This document shows, in pieces, positions 9,934 to 18,500 of a stretch of DNA of 64,000 bases (position 1 is its first letter; each line of letters starts with the position of its first letter). The stretch comes from Pseudomonas fluorescens (lineage in GTDB: Bacteria; Pseudomonadota; Gammaproteobacteria; Pseudomonadales; Pseudomonadaceae). The DNA is taken from assembly GCF_902498065.1 (NCBI RefSeq), contig NZ_CABVIR010000002.1, positions 310,001 to 374,000 on the forward strand, given 5' to 3'. A program made the position numbers and the translations under genes. Under the pieces are notes generated by a model. It saw nothing but the letters and a program-made list of their open reading frames with translations, was not told the DNA's origin and ran no database searches.

Positions 9934-11100
9934 TCAGTTGGTAGCAGGGGCCAGTTCGGAATTACCGCTCTGACGGAAAGTAATCAGGGTCACCAGCAGG
10001 GCGAGTACCGCCAGTGCGGCGGCCGCGAGTGGCACGCTGGTCAGGCCGAAGCCGTGGGCGATGACGCTGCCGCCGACCCAGGCACCCAGTGCGTTGCCGA
10101 CGTTGAACGCGCCGATGTTCAGGGTCGAGACCAGGTTCGGTGCAGCCTTGCCGTAGGTCACCACGTTCACTTGCAGGGCAGGGACGGCGGCAAAGCACGC
10201 GGTAGCCCAGAGGAACAGGGTGATTTCGGTCGGGATCAGCGCAACGCTGGTCCAGGTCAGCACGGTGGACACCACGGCCATGCTGATGAACACGCCGATC
10301 AGCGTCGCTGCCAGGCCTTTGTCCGCCAGCTTGCCGCCGATGATGTTGCCGACGGTCAGGCCCAGGCCAATGAGCATCAGCGTCCAGGTCACGCCGCGTG
10401 GCGAGACGCCGGTCACCTCGCCCAGCAGCGGGGCGACGTAGGTGAACAGGGTGAACACCGAGGCGGCGAACAGTGCGGTCATGCTCAACGACAGCCAGAT
10501 GCCGGCGCCTTTGAGGGCACGCAGTTCGGCGCGCATGTCGAGTTTTTCTTCATCGCGCTTGGCTGGCAGGAAGCGAATCAGGCCGATCAGGGCAATCACG
10601 CCGATCACGGTCACCGCCCAGAAGGTCGAGCGCCAGCCGGCTTGTTGACCGAGCGCGGTGCCCAGCGGCACGCCGAGCACGTTGGCCAGGGTCAGGCCGG
10701 TGAACATCAGGGCCACGGCCGAAGCGCGCTTGTTGGCCGGGACCAGGCCTGCCGCGACCACCGAACCGATACCGAAGAATGCACCGTGGCACAGGGCAGT
10801 CACCACCCGGGCAAACATCAGCACGTTGTAATCGCTGGCCACTGCACACAGCAGATTGCCGATGATGAAGATGCCCATCAACGCCACCAGTGCAGCCTTG
10901 CGCGGCAGTTTTGCGGTGGCCAGTGCCATGAACGGCGCGCCGATGGCCACGCCGAGGGCGTAACCGGTCACCAGCCAGCCGGCGCCGGGGATCGACACAC
11001 CGAGGTCGGCCGCCACATCGGGCAGCAGGCCCATGATGACGAACTCGGTGGTGCCGATAGCGAAAGCGCTCAAGGCCAGAATGAGGAGCGAGAGGGGCAT
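9934..11100 (-). CDS. MFS transporter, DHA1 (AraJ/YdhP-like) drug or sugar exporter
   Basis: A 388-residue major facilitator with twelve predicted helices. The N-terminus ALSAFAIGTTEFVIMGLLPD is the characteristic start of the AraJ/YdhP group of 12-helix antiporters, and LARKAAL-like basic loops follow helix 2 (AKLPRKAALV). It is the middle gene of an arsR-mfs-xenB series, separated from arsR by 34 bp and from xenB by 29 bp. A role in exporting the compound sensed by the repressor is an inference; the substrate is not known. Confidence 0.88.
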   Translation of the reverse strand: MPLSLLILALSAFAIGTTEFVIMGLLPDVAADLGVSIPGAGWLVTGYALGVAIGAPFMALATAKLPRKAALVALMGIFIIGNLLCAVASDYNVLMFARVVTALCHGAFFGIGSVVAAGLVPANKRASAVALMFTGLTLANVLGVPLGTALGQQAGWRSTFWAVTVIGVIALIGLIRFLPAKRDEEKLDMRAELRALKGAGIWLSLSMTALFAASVFTLFTYVAPLLGEVTGVSPRGVTWTLMLIGLGLTVGNIIGGKLADKGLAATLIGVFISMAVVSTVLTWTSVALIPTEITLFLWATACFAAVPALQVNVVTYGKAAPNLVSTLNIGAFNVGNALGAWVGGSVIAHGFGLTSVPLAAAALAVLALLVTLITFRQSGNSELAPATN

Positions 11101-11134
11101 GGGTGATTCCTTATCGGCGTACTGACGTAAAGGG

Positions 11135-11437
11135 TCAGAGCTCTTTGCTGAAGGTGCTGAGGAAGGCCTGGATGGTTTCCTCGTTGCGTTTGAAAAAATG
11201 CCACTGGCCGACTTTGCGGCTGCTGATCAGGCCGGCGCGTTGCAGGGTCGCCAGGTGAGCGGACACCGTGGACTGCGACAGGCCGCAGCGTTGATCAATC
11301 TGACCGGCGCAGACACCGTGCTCGTTGCTGTGGGTCTGGTCGGGAAATTCGACGTCCGGGTTTTTGAGCCAGTGCAGGATTTCTCGGCGTACCGGGTGTG
11401 CCAGGGCTTTTATTATTTCGTCGAGGTCGAGGTTCAT
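11135..11437 (-). CDS. ArsR/SmtB-family winged-helix repressor
   Basis: A 100-residue regulator. IIKALAHPVRREILHWL is the first helix pair, CGLSQSTVSAHLATLQRAGL the recognition helix-turn-helix, and RKVGQWHFFKRN the wing. Cysteines occur at VCAGQ and RCGLSQ, so a thiol-redox or metal switch is possible, but the ArsR metal signature ELCVCDL is absent. It heads a probable operon with the MFS exporter and xenB, and ATAT-rich inverted repeats lie just upstream. Similar regulators beside MFS and OYE genes respond to electrophiles; that is an inference here. Confidence 0.88.
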   Translation of the reverse strand: MNLDLDEIIKALAHPVRREILHWLKNPDVEFPDQTHSNEHGVCAGQIDQRCGLSQSTVSAHLATLQRAGLISSRKVGQWHFFKRNEETIQAFLSTFSKEL

Positions 11438-11466
11438 GGCTTGGGGCTCGTGATGAGTAAAACGCT

Positions 11467-11566
11467 ATATCGCGATGGGGCGAACTTTAAATCGGTAGTT
11501 CGCGATATACCAATATGATTTTGGTCTTACGGCCGTATAAATCGGTATATCGGGTTATAACGATAT
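11467..11566. promoter_or_regulatory. Repeated ATATCG inverted repeats: probable ArsR-type operators
   Basis: ATATCG at 11547-11552 and CGATAT at 11561-11566 form a perfect inverted repeat with an 8-bp spacer. ATATCGCGAT at 11467 and CGCGATAT at 11501 give a second, wider pair. All lie within the promoter region upstream of the ArsR-type gene and the divergent acpH gene, so autoregulation by the repressor is likely. Confidence 0.6.
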
Positions 11567-11593
11567 TTAGGCTGCAGTGTTAAGCTGCGAGGC

Positions 11594-12172
11594 ATGAACT
11601 ATCTCGCGCATCTTCATCTCGGTGGCCAGCGTCCCGGTCAATTGCTCGGCAGTCTGTATGGCGATTTCGTCAAAGGACGGCTGCAAGGGCAGTTCGACCC
11701 GGAGATCGAGGCGGCTATCCAGTTGCATCGCAGCATCGATGTCTTTACCGACCGCCATCCGTTGGTGGACGTGGCGTTGTCGCGGTTTTCCCTGACCCGA
11801 CGGCGTTACGCGGGGATCGTGCTCGACGTGTTTTTTGACCATTGTCTGGCGCGGGACTGGACGCTGTATGCCGACCGGTCGCTGGAGCTGTTCACCTCGG
11901 ATGTGTATCGGGTGCTGTCCAATGAACCGCAACTGCCGGAACGCCTGGCGAGGATTGCGCCGCACATGATGGCGAATGACTGGTTGGGTTCTTACCAGGA
12001 GTTCGACGTGCTGGAGCAGGTGCTGCGGGGGATTTCGCGGCGGCTGAGCAAGCCTGAGGAATTGGCGGCGGCGATGCAGGAGTTGCGGGTGTTGTATGAG
12101 CCGTTGAGCGAGGATTTCAGATTGTTCTATCCACTTTTGCAGAATTTTTCGCAGAACCATCAAACGGCGTAA
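11594..12172 (+). CDS. acpH: Acyl carrier protein phosphodiesterase (AcpH)
   Basis: A 192-residue DUF479 protein that removes the 4'-phosphopantetheine group from holo-ACP. The metal-dependent HD-like pattern of the family is visible: MNYLAHLHLG, GSLYGDFVKGRL, IQLHRSIDVFTDRHP and GIVLDVFFDHCLARDW. The length equals E. coli AcpH. It stands alone between the divergent repressor gene and a REP pair. Confidence 0.92.
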   Translation: MNYLAHLHLGGQRPGQLLGSLYGDFVKGRLQGQFDPEIEAAIQLHRSIDVFTDRHPLVDVALSRFSLTRRRYAGIVLDVFFDHCLARDWTLYADRSLELFTSDVYRVLSNEPQLPERLARIAPHMMANDWLGSYQEFDVLEQVLRGISRRLSKPEELAAAMQELRVLYEPLSEDFRLFYPLLQNFSQNHQTA

Positions 12173-12177
12173 ATTCC

Positions 12178-12269
12178 TGTGGGAGCGGGCTTGCCCGCGA
12201 TGAGGCCGGATCACCCAACATCCATGTTGACTGACCCACCGCCATCGCGGGCAAGCCCGCTCCCACAGG
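12178..12269. repeat. REPIN (inverted REP pair)
   Basis: CTGTGGGAGCGGGCTTGCCC at 12178 is repeated as its reverse complement at 12243-12269, separated by about 40 bp. It lies between the convergent ends of acpH and olsA. Confidence 0.9.
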
Positions 12270-12293
12270 GTTCTCTGTGAATCAAAGAGTGCG

Positions 12294-13085
12294 TCAGGCC
12301 GCGATGGCGGGCCGCATCGGAACCTGCTGTTTCTCCGGAATCGTCCCAAACAACGCCTTCTGCACCGCCTGCTGTGCCTCAAACGCCAGCGCCGCACGCT
12401 CGCGACCTTCACAGGCAATCGGCTTGAGCAGATGAATCTCCACATCGCCCCGGTCATTGGCAAACAAGCGCATCAGGTGCGAGAGCAAATCATCGTCGCC
12501 AATGAACGGCGCCAGCGAATCGACTTCACCGTCGCGCAGATAACGAATCGCCAACGGTTGCAGCTTCGCTTGCGAATCAATCGCCGCCGACAGCAAGCGA
12601 CCATGAAAGGTGCGCAACGAACGGCCATCGGTGGTGGTGCCTTCCGGGAACATCAGCAGCGGATGCGCTTGCTCCAGGTGGCGTGTCATCTGTTTGCGGA
12701 TCAACTGACTGTCGCCCGAGCCACGGCGGATAAACAGGCTGCCGGCCTTGGCCGCCAACCAGCCCGCCACCGGCCAGGTACGCACTTCGGCCTTGGACAG
12801 GAACGACATCGGCGTGAGCATGCCCAGCAGCGGAATATCCGTCCACGACACGTGATTGCTGACCCAGAGCATCGGCTCTTTCGGCAATTCACCGTGAACC
12901 GTCACGCGAAAGGGCAGGGCATTCGCCAGGCGTGCCATGAAAAATCGCGACCAGCGCTGACGGCGGACCATCGAATGGGCGATACCCAGGCGCTCGAACA
13001 CGCCGAAAACACTGGCCATGCTCAGCCCCAATGCCACCACCACCAGCACTCGCGCAATTCGCGCGTACACCCGCAGGCGGCTCAT
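12294..13085 (-). CDS. olsA: Lyso-ornithine-lipid O-acyltransferase (OlsA), PlsC family
   Basis: A 263-residue acyltransferase that adds the second acyl chain to lyso-ornithine lipid. A hydrophobic N-terminal anchor is followed by the HX4D motif in NHVSWTDIP, then FIRRGSGDSQ and the FPEGTTTDG block, all diagnostic for PlsC-like enzymes. The start at 13085 overlaps the olsB stop (TAATG), so the two are coupled; the longer frame upstream is only read through olsB. OlsA proteins can also act on lysophosphatidic acid. It works at the inner membrane. Confidence 0.9.
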   Translation of the reverse strand: MSRLRVYARIARVLVVVALGLSMASVFGVFERLGIAHSMVRRQRWSRFFMARLANALPFRVTVHGELPKEPMLWVSNHVSWTDIPLLGMLTPMSFLSKAEVRTWPVAGWLAAKAGSLFIRRGSGDSQLIRKQMTRHLEQAHPLLMFPEGTTTDGRSLRTFHGRLLSAAIDSQAKLQPLAIRYLRDGEVDSLAPFIGDDDLLSHLMRLFANDRGDVEIHLLKPIACEGRERAALAFEAQQAVQKALFGTIPEKQQVPMRPAIAA

Positions 13086-13840
13086 TACACGGCCGCCTTG
13101 AAGTGTTTGGCGTAGCGCGGGCAGAGTTCGTCGCGCTTGAGCAGGATGAACACGTCGGCGACCTGGAAGTCTTCGTCCCAGCACGGCTCGCCGCAGATCT
13201 TCGCCCCCAGACGCATGTATGCCTTGAGCAGCGGTGGCATTTCGGCGATGACGTTGGAGGGGAGGTCCAGCACCGGCAACGGTTTTTTCGGCTCGGCGCG
13301 CAGGTGTTCGGTGCACAGGTAACGTTCGCGCAGACGCTGCATGATCGCGTGAGCCTGAATGCCGCCGTCCTGCATCGGGATGCTCGCGCAACCCATCAGA
13401 TAGCTGTAACCGCCCTGGTTCAACACTTCGGCCAGTTCACCCCAGAGTACGGCGATGGTGCCGCCGTTGCGGTAGGCCGGGTCGACGCAGGTGCGGCCGA
13501 TTTCGAGGATCGGGCCTTTGAGGTGAATCAGGCCGTGCAGGCTGAATTCTTCTTCGCTGTAAAACCTGCCCAGGCTGCTGGCGGCGGTGTGGTCGAGCAG
13601 ACGGGTGGTTGCCACCAGGCGTCCGGTGTTCAGGTCACGCACGCCGATATGGGCGCAGTGAACATCATAGTCATCCATGTCCAGACCCCGTTCCGCGCCT
13701 TTCAGCTTGGCGTTGAACTCGCCGCTGAACACGTTGAAGCGCAAAGCCTGGGCTTCCTGCAAGGCCTCGGCGCCCACCAGGCGTTCGGCTTGCAGGCGGC
13801 GTTCATTGCCGGTGTCGCTGATGCGGGCGATCTGAGTCAT
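13085..13840 (-). CDS. olsB: Ornithine-acyl-ACP N-acyltransferase (OlsB), GNAT-like
   Basis: A 251-residue enzyme for the first step of ornithine-lipid synthesis: transfer of a 3-hydroxyacyl group from ACP to ornithine. The GNAT/autoinducer-synthase-like fold is visible in [40 protein letters not shown] and the acyl-ACP segment [20 protein letters not shown]. The family is sometimes mislabelled hemolysin. It is the first gene of the olsBA operon. Ornithine lipids are usually made under phosphate starvation; I could not confirm a Pho box upstream. Confidence 0.9.
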   Translation of the reverse strand: MTQIARISDTGNERRLQAERLVGAEALQEAQALRFNVFSGEFNAKLKGAERGLDMDDYDVHCAHIGVRDLNTGRLVATTRLLDHTAASSLGRFYSEEEFSLHGLIHLKGPILEIGRTCVDPAYRNGGTIAVLWGELAEVLNQGGYSYLMGCASIPMQDGGIQAHAIMQRLRERYLCTEHLRAEPKKPLPVLDLPSNVIAEMPPLLKAYMRLGAKICGEPCWDEDFQVADVFILLKRDELCPRYAKHFKAAV

Positions 13841-13994
13841 TGCGAATCTCCGTGCGGGCTGGTCACCCGTCTTGGGTTAGAGCCGATCGACTTTCTTTAT
13901 GCGGCCGTGTTGTGCAAAGTCAGGCTATGTAGCCCCGGTGTCATCGCCATGAAGCTTTGGTGATGCTTATATGACAGCCCACAAGGAGCCTCTT

Positions 13995-14882
13995 ATGCCC
14001 TGGCAAACCCTGTTGAAACGCCGCGATCGCTTGCCCGCCAATCCGGACCTCGGTGAAGGTTTCGCGACCTTGCTGCAGCAGTTGGGCGCGGTCACGCCGT
14101 TCGAGTTGGCGGTGCTCGGTGGACGCCTGATGACGACACCGGGGCTGGCGTTTCTGGTGGGTTATCAGGCGGCGTTGCGCATGCTCTGGCCGAGCGCGCC
14201 GCCGAGTCTCGGCGCGTTGTGCGCGACCGAACTGCGCAGCCTGCGAGTGGCAGACATGCAGACGCGCCTGACCGATCTGCGCCTGAGCGGGCGCAAGGAT
14301 TTCGTCACCGCCGGCGATGCGGCCGACTGGCTGCTGATCGCCGCTCGCAGTGAAGCGCCCGGCGAGTCGCCGCGCCTGAGCCTGGCGGTGGTTTATCCCG
14401 GTGAGCCGGGCGTGCGCCTGGAAAAACTGCCGGCGATGCCGCTGATGCCGGACATCAGTCATGGCCAGCTGTTTCTCGACAATGCCTTGTGTGAATTGCT
14501 GGCAGGGGATGGTTGGGATGCGTACGTCAAACCGTTCAGAACGCTGGAGGACGTCTATGTTTTGAGCGCGATGACGGCGTGGTTGTATGGCGTCGGCCAG
14601 GAGAGTGACTGGCCGCAGGTCTTGCAGTTGCGTTTGCTGGCGCTGTTGGCCGGGTGTGCGGAAGCCAGCCGGCAGGCGCCGAACAATTCGGCGGGGCATG
14701 TGTTGCTGGGCGGTTTGTTTGCGCAGTTTGACGGGTTGAAGGTTGAGGTGAATCAGGCATTGGCCGATGGTCCACCGCAGTGGGCGGCGATGTGGCAGCG
14801 GGATCAGGCGGTGATGGATTTGGCGGCGGGCGCGCGGGGCAAGCGATTGGTCAAGGCATTGGCTGGATCTTCAGTGAATTGA
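13995..14882 (+). CDS. Acyl-CoA-dehydrogenase-like protein
   Basis: A 295-residue protein. The start at 13995 follows AAGGAG with a 6-nt spacer, so the upstream ATG at 13971 is not used. I recognise it only loosely as the type annotated acyl-CoA dehydrogenase-like in Pseudomonas beside the ols genes. The N-terminal third is helical with GLAFLVGYQAALRML, the middle is a beta-type stretch (DWLLIAARSE, RLSLAVVYPGEPG), and the last third is helical. Clear FAD-binding and catalytic glutamate motifs are not obvious, so enzymatic activity is doubtful. It is divergent from olsB, with a 154-bp gap. Confidence 0.55.
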   Translation: MPWQTLLKRRDRLPANPDLGEGFATLLQQLGAVTPFELAVLGGRLMTTPGLAFLVGYQAALRMLWPSAPPSLGALCATELRSLRVADMQTRLTDLRLSGRKDFVTAGDAADWLLIAARSEAPGESPRLSLAVVYPGEPGVRLEKLPAMPLMPDISHGQLFLDNALCELLAGDGWDAYVKPFRTLEDVYVLSAMTAWLYGVGQESDWPQVLQLRLLALLAGCAEASRQAPNNSAGHVLLGGLFAQFDGLKVEVNQALADGPPQWAAMWQRDQAVMDLAAGARGKRLVKALAGSSVN

Positions 14883-14887
14883 CTGGC

Positions 14888-14985
14888 CCCATCGCTGGCA
14901 AGCCAGCTCCCACATGATCTGCGTCGTACACAAATTTGCGCACGCCAGAGATCCCTGTGGGAGCTGGCTTGCCAGCGATGGCGGC
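14888..14985. repeat. REPIN (GAGCTGGCTTGCCAGCGATG subtype)
   Basis: Two inverted copies, ATCGCTGGCAAGCCAGCTCC at 14891 and GGAGCTGGCTTGCCAGCGAT near 14960, flank about 40 bp. It differs from the CGGGCTTGCCCG subtype in the central bases. Confidence 0.88.
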
Positions 14986-15062
14986 CTCCTTGACGACAGA
15001 AACTCCGAAATTGTCATCAACCTCAACTAACCTCAGCGAGCCAATCCCGCCGAGCCCCCACC

Positions 15063-16157
15063 ATGTTCAAAGGCTTGTCCCTGTTTTTCATGCTGCTGCT
15101 CAGCCTCACGGCCCAAGCCGAAACCTGGCCCGCCGAGCAATGGTCAACCGGCCCGGCCGTCAGCGGCCCGGCGTTGCAAGCCCTGGAAACCTACGCCTTC
15201 CCACCCCGCGACGAGAGCGCCCGAAAAGGCATACGCACGGACGCCTTGCTGGTGATCCGCGACGGTCAGTTGGTCTACGAGCGCTACGCCGGCCCGACCA
15301 CTGCCGACACGCCGCACCTGACCTGGTCGATCAGCAAAAGTCTCATGGCCACCGTGCTCGGCGTCGCCTATGGCGAAGGCCTGTTCAAACTGCAGGACCC
15401 GGCGCTGAAGTTCTATCCGCCGCTGGAAAAACACCCGGCGATCACCATGGCCGATCTGCTGCACTGGGCCTCGGGCCTGGACTGGCAGGAGGATTACGAA
15501 TACGCCCCGTTGAAGTCCTCCGTCGTGGCGATGCTGTACACCCGCGGCCATCACGACATGGCCGCCTTCACCACCGATCACGCTGAGTACGCCAAGCCCG
15601 GTCAGGCCTTTCGCTATTCCAGCGGCGACAGCAATCTGCTGTCTGCAGCGCTGAAAAACATCGTCGGCCCGGCGCGTTATCCCGACTATCCTTGGACCGC
15701 GCTGTTCGCGCCGCTGGGGATTCGTCACGCGGTGTGGGAAACCGACGGCACGGGCACTTTCGTCGCCTCGTCCTATGCCTACCTCACCGCCCGCGACCTG
15801 GCGCGAGTCGGTCTGTTGATGGCGCGCGACGGCCGTTGGGGCGACCGGCAATTGCTGCCCAAAGACTGGGTCACCTTCAACCGCGAAGCCTTTGCCCACT
15901 TTCAAGCGAATCAGGACGACGCGGTGCCGGGCGGCCAGTGGTGGCTCAATCGTGCCGTGGAGGGTGCCGCACAACCCTGGCCCGATGCGCCCCCCGACAC
16001 CTTCGCCGCGCTTGGCCATTGGGGCCAGGCGATGTACGTGATCCCCAGTGAAAACCTGGTGATCGTGCGCTACGGCGATGACCGCGACGGCAGCTATCGA
16101 CACAACGAAATGCTCAGACTCGTGCGCATGGCATTCGCCGGGAAGGTGCAGCCATGA
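15063..16157 (+). CDS. Periplasmic serine hydrolase, class C beta-lactamase fold
   Basis: A 364-residue protein of the beta-lactamase/6-aminohexanoate-dimer hydrolase/esterase EstB group. The signal peptide ends in LTAQAETWP. The nucleophile motif SxxK is SISK in TWSISKSLMA, the second motif is in the region FRYSSGDSNLLSAAL (Tyr-Ser-Ser instead of Tyr-x-Asn), and a C-terminal GHWGQAMYVIPSENLVIV takes the place of the KTG strand. The substrate is unknown; ester or amide hydrolysis is inferred from the fold. Its stop overlaps the next small gene by 4 bp. Confidence 0.82.
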   Translation: MFKGLSLFFMLLLSLTAQAETWPAEQWSTGPAVSGPALQALETYAFPPRDESARKGIRTDALLVIRDGQLVYERYAGPTTADTPHLTWSISKSLMATVLGVAYGEGLFKLQDPALKFYPPLEKHPAITMADLLHWASGLDWQEDYEYAPLKSSVVAMLYTRGHHDMAAFTTDHAEYAKPGQAFRYSSGDSNLLSAALKNIVGPARYPDYPWTALFAPLGIRHAVWETDGTGTFVASSYAYLTARDLARVGLLMARDGRWGDRQLLPKDWVTFNREAFAHFQANQDDAVPGGQWWLNRAVEGAAQPWPDAPPDTFAALGHWGQAMYVIPSENLVIVRYGDDRDGSYRHNEMLRLVRMAFAGKVQP

Positions 16158-16465
16158 GCCTCCGCCCGGTCAGTTCACTGTTGTTGATCCTGTTGATCGC
16201 CTTGCTCGGCTGGGCCTGGCACGAGCGGGTGGCGTTGTGGGCGTTCCCGGACATCATCAGCGCCTACACCGCCAAGGAATATTGTTCGTGTCGGTACGTG
16301 ATGAATCACCCGGTTGAGTATTGCCGTGGCTATGTGAAGCAGTGGCTGCCCTTCAGTGGATTTTCCGATGACGCCGCCGGCAAACGCGTGACGGTCAGCG
16401 GCATGGGCCGCAGCAACAGCGCGCAATGGATCGGCGAACACCAAGGCTGCCGCCTGCAACCCTGA
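16154..16465 (+). CDS. Small single-span membrane protein, cysteine-containing
   Basis: 103 residues beginning with an uncleaved membrane anchor (LLLILLIALLGWAW) and continuing as a periplasmic domain with four cysteines (EYCSCRYVM, YCRGY, GCRLQP). Its ATG overlaps the serine-hydrolase stop (ATGA), so it is translated together with that enzyme and may assist it. The function is not recognised. Confidence 0.7.
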   Translation: MSLRPVSSLLLILLIALLGWAWHERVALWAFPDIISAYTAKEYCSCRYVMNHPVEYCRGYVKQWLPFSGFSDDAAGKRVTVSGMGRSNSAQWIGEHQGCRLQP

Positions 16466-16472
16466 CAGATTG

Positions 16473-16535
16473 CTGCTTGCTTGCCGACGATGGCGATCTC
16501 CGGGACGCCATCGCCGGCAAGCCGGGCTCCGACAG
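16473..16535. repeat. Degenerate REP pair
   Basis: TGCTTGCTTGCCGACGATGG at 16473 and GCCATCGCCGGCAAGCC at 16507 form an imperfect inverted pair related to the REP family, with a very short spacer. Confidence 0.6.
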
Positions 16536-16617
16536 ACACGGTGTTTAGTCATCGCGGTTTGCAATGCGCTCACGGACGGTTAAGGTTCGCTCAGGTTTAT
16601 CTGCCCCACGAGTCTTT

Positions 16618-17208
16618 ATGTTCAAGCGGTCTCTCACCAAAACCTTCGCCTTTGTGCTGCTGGCCGGCGCCACTTTATCGGCCCAGGCCAATTGGTACCT
16701 GGACGGCGAATCCTCGCGGCTGTCGTTCGTTAGCACCAAAAACGCCCATGTTTCCGAAGTGCAACGCTTTCTGGTGCTGCACGGCAAGGTCAGTCCCAAA
16801 GGCCTGGCCGAGGTGGAAGTCGAACTGGATTCGGTGAACAGCGGCATCCCCCTGCGCGACGAACGCATGCGCAAGGAGCTGTTCGAGATCCAGACCTACC
16901 CCGAAGCCTTGATCACCGCGCAGATTGATTTGCGCCCGATCAACGACCTTGCCCCCGGCGCGCAACTGGAATTGCGTTTGCCGGTGACCGTCAACCTCCA
17001 CGGCAAAACCCGTGAATACAATGCCGAACTGCTGGCGACTCGTCTCGATGATCGGCGCTTTCAGGTGGTGACGCTCGAACCGCTGGTGATCAACGCCTCG
17101 GATTTCGATCTGGCGCCGGGGCTGGACAGTTTGCGCAAAGTCGCCGGGTTGTCGGCGATCAGTTTGTCGGTGCCGGTGGGTGCGGTACTGATTTTCACGG
17201 CACGCTGA
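16618..17208 (+). CDS. YceI-family periplasmic lipid-binding protein
   Basis: A 196-residue protein. The signal peptide ends at LSAQANWYL, followed by the YceI lipocalin-like barrel: DGESSRLSFVSTKNAH, PLRDERMRKELFEIQTYPEA (the family's SGIPLRDERM-type motif) and LPVTVNLHGKTREY. Family members bind polyisoprenoids or other amphiphiles. The gene ends 1 bp before the cardiolipin synthase gene, so it is probably co-transcribed with it. Confidence 0.88.
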   Translation: MFKRSLTKTFAFVLLAGATLSAQANWYLDGESSRLSFVSTKNAHVSEVQRFLVLHGKVSPKGLAEVEVELDSVNSGIPLRDERMRKELFEIQTYPEALITAQIDLRPINDLAPGAQLELRLPVTVNLHGKTREYNAELLATRLDDRRFQVVTLEPLVINASDFDLAPGLDSLRKVAGLSAISLSVPVGAVLIFTAR

Positions 17209-17209
17209 C

Positions 17210-18367
17210 ATGGCCGGCGCGATTTTTCCCTGGCGTGAAGGCAACAGTTTCGAACTGCTGATCGACGGTCCGCAGTTCTTTCCACGGATGCTGGTCGCGA
17301 TTGCGCGCGCCGAGGAACAAGTCGAACTGGAGCTTTACCTGGTGGAGGCGGGCGCCTGTGCCGAGGCCATGGTTCAGGCATTGGTCCAGGCCGCCGAGCG
17401 CGGCGTGCGGGTGCGCTGCCTGTTCGATGATTACGGCAGCCTCGCGTTCACCCTGACCTTGCGCCAGCGGCTGATGGCGGCCGGCGTGGAACTGCGGTTC
17501 TACAATCGCCTGAGCTGGCGGCGCTGGGTCGGCAATTTCTACCGCGATCATCGCAAGCTGCTGCTCGTCGATCAGAGCATGGCCGTGGTCGGCGGCACCG
17601 GTGTCACCGATGAGTTCTGGACGCCGGGTGAAGACACCAGCGAATGGCACGAAGTGATGGTGGAAATCACCGGTCCCCTGGTCATCGACTGGCAGTTGCT
17701 GTTCGACCGCCAATGGATCGCCAACCGCCACCGCCGCGCCTGGAAACCTGCTGCGCATTTCGGCCTGCCACGATTGCCGCGCGTGCCGTCCACAGGCGAG
17801 GGCATGGGCCGGGTGGCGTATGCCGACGCCCGCCAGCACCGCGACATTCTGCAATCGCTGGTTCGTGCGCTGAACAGCGGCCAAAAGCGCATCTGGCTGG
17901 CCACGCCATATTTTCTGCCGACCTGGAAAGTCCGCCGCTCATTGCGCCGGGCGGCGGGCCGAGGCGTCGATGTGCGGCTCTTGTTGACCGGGCCGCGTAC
18001 CGATCACCCGTCGGTGCGTTACGCCGGGCATCGCTACTACCCGCGACTGCTCAAGGCCGGAGTGAAGATCTTCGAATACCAGCCATGTTTCCTGCACCTG
18101 AAAATGGTGCTGGTCGATGATTGGGTGAGTATTGGCTCGTGCAATTTCGATCACTGGAATTTGCGCTTCAATCTGGAGGCCAACCTTGAAGCACTGGACC
18201 CAGGGCTGACGCGGGCAGTGGTGGCGAGTTTCGAGCGGGACTTTGCGTTGAGCCAGGAGGTCAGCCTGGAGGCATGGCGACGCCGCCCGCTGTGGCGGCG
18301 GGTGAAGCAGAGGGTTTGGGGATGGGTGGATCGGCTGGTGGTGAACCTGCTGGATCGACGGGGATAG
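17210..18367 (+). CDS. clsB: Cardiolipin synthase B / phospholipase D family protein
   Basis: A 385-residue PLD-superfamily enzyme that makes cardiolipin from phosphatidyl donors. Both HKD motifs are present: HRKLLLVDQSMAVVGG near residue 115 and HLKMVLVDDWVSIGSCN near residue 300. There are no N-terminal membrane helices, as in ClsB rather than ClsA. It follows yceI after a single base and ends shortly before a REP pair. Confidence 0.9.
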   Translation: MAGAIFPWREGNSFELLIDGPQFFPRMLVAIARAEEQVELELYLVEAGACAEAMVQALVQAAERGVRVRCLFDDYGSLAFTLTLRQRLMAAGVELRFYNRLSWRRWVGNFYRDHRKLLLVDQSMAVVGGTGVTDEFWTPGEDTSEWHEVMVEITGPLVIDWQLLFDRQWIANRHRRAWKPAAHFGLPRLPRVPSTGEGMGRVAYADARQHRDILQSLVRALNSGQKRIWLATPYFLPTWKVRRSLRRAAGRGVDVRLLLTGPRTDHPSVRYAGHRYYPRLLKAGVKIFEYQPCFLHLKMVLVDDWVSIGSCNFDHWNLRFNLEANLEALDPGLTRAVVASFERDFALSQEVSLEAWRRRPLWRRVKQRVWGWVDRLVVNLLDRRG

Positions 18368-18385
18368 TAGCCCCCCCAAAAAACA

Positions 18386-18479
18386 CTGTGGGAGCGGGCT
18401 TGCCCGCGATGGCGGCCTGACAGTCAACAATGATGTTGAATGTTATGGCCTCATCGCGGGCAAGCCCGCTCCCACAGGT
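18386..18479. repeat. REPIN (CGGGCTTGCCCG subtype)
   Basis: Inverted copies of GTGGGAGCGGGCTTGCCCGC at 18388 and its complement ending at 18478, located between the convergent clsB and bglX genes. Confidence 0.9.
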
Positions 18480-18500
18480 TTTTGCAGTGTGTTGGAAGCG

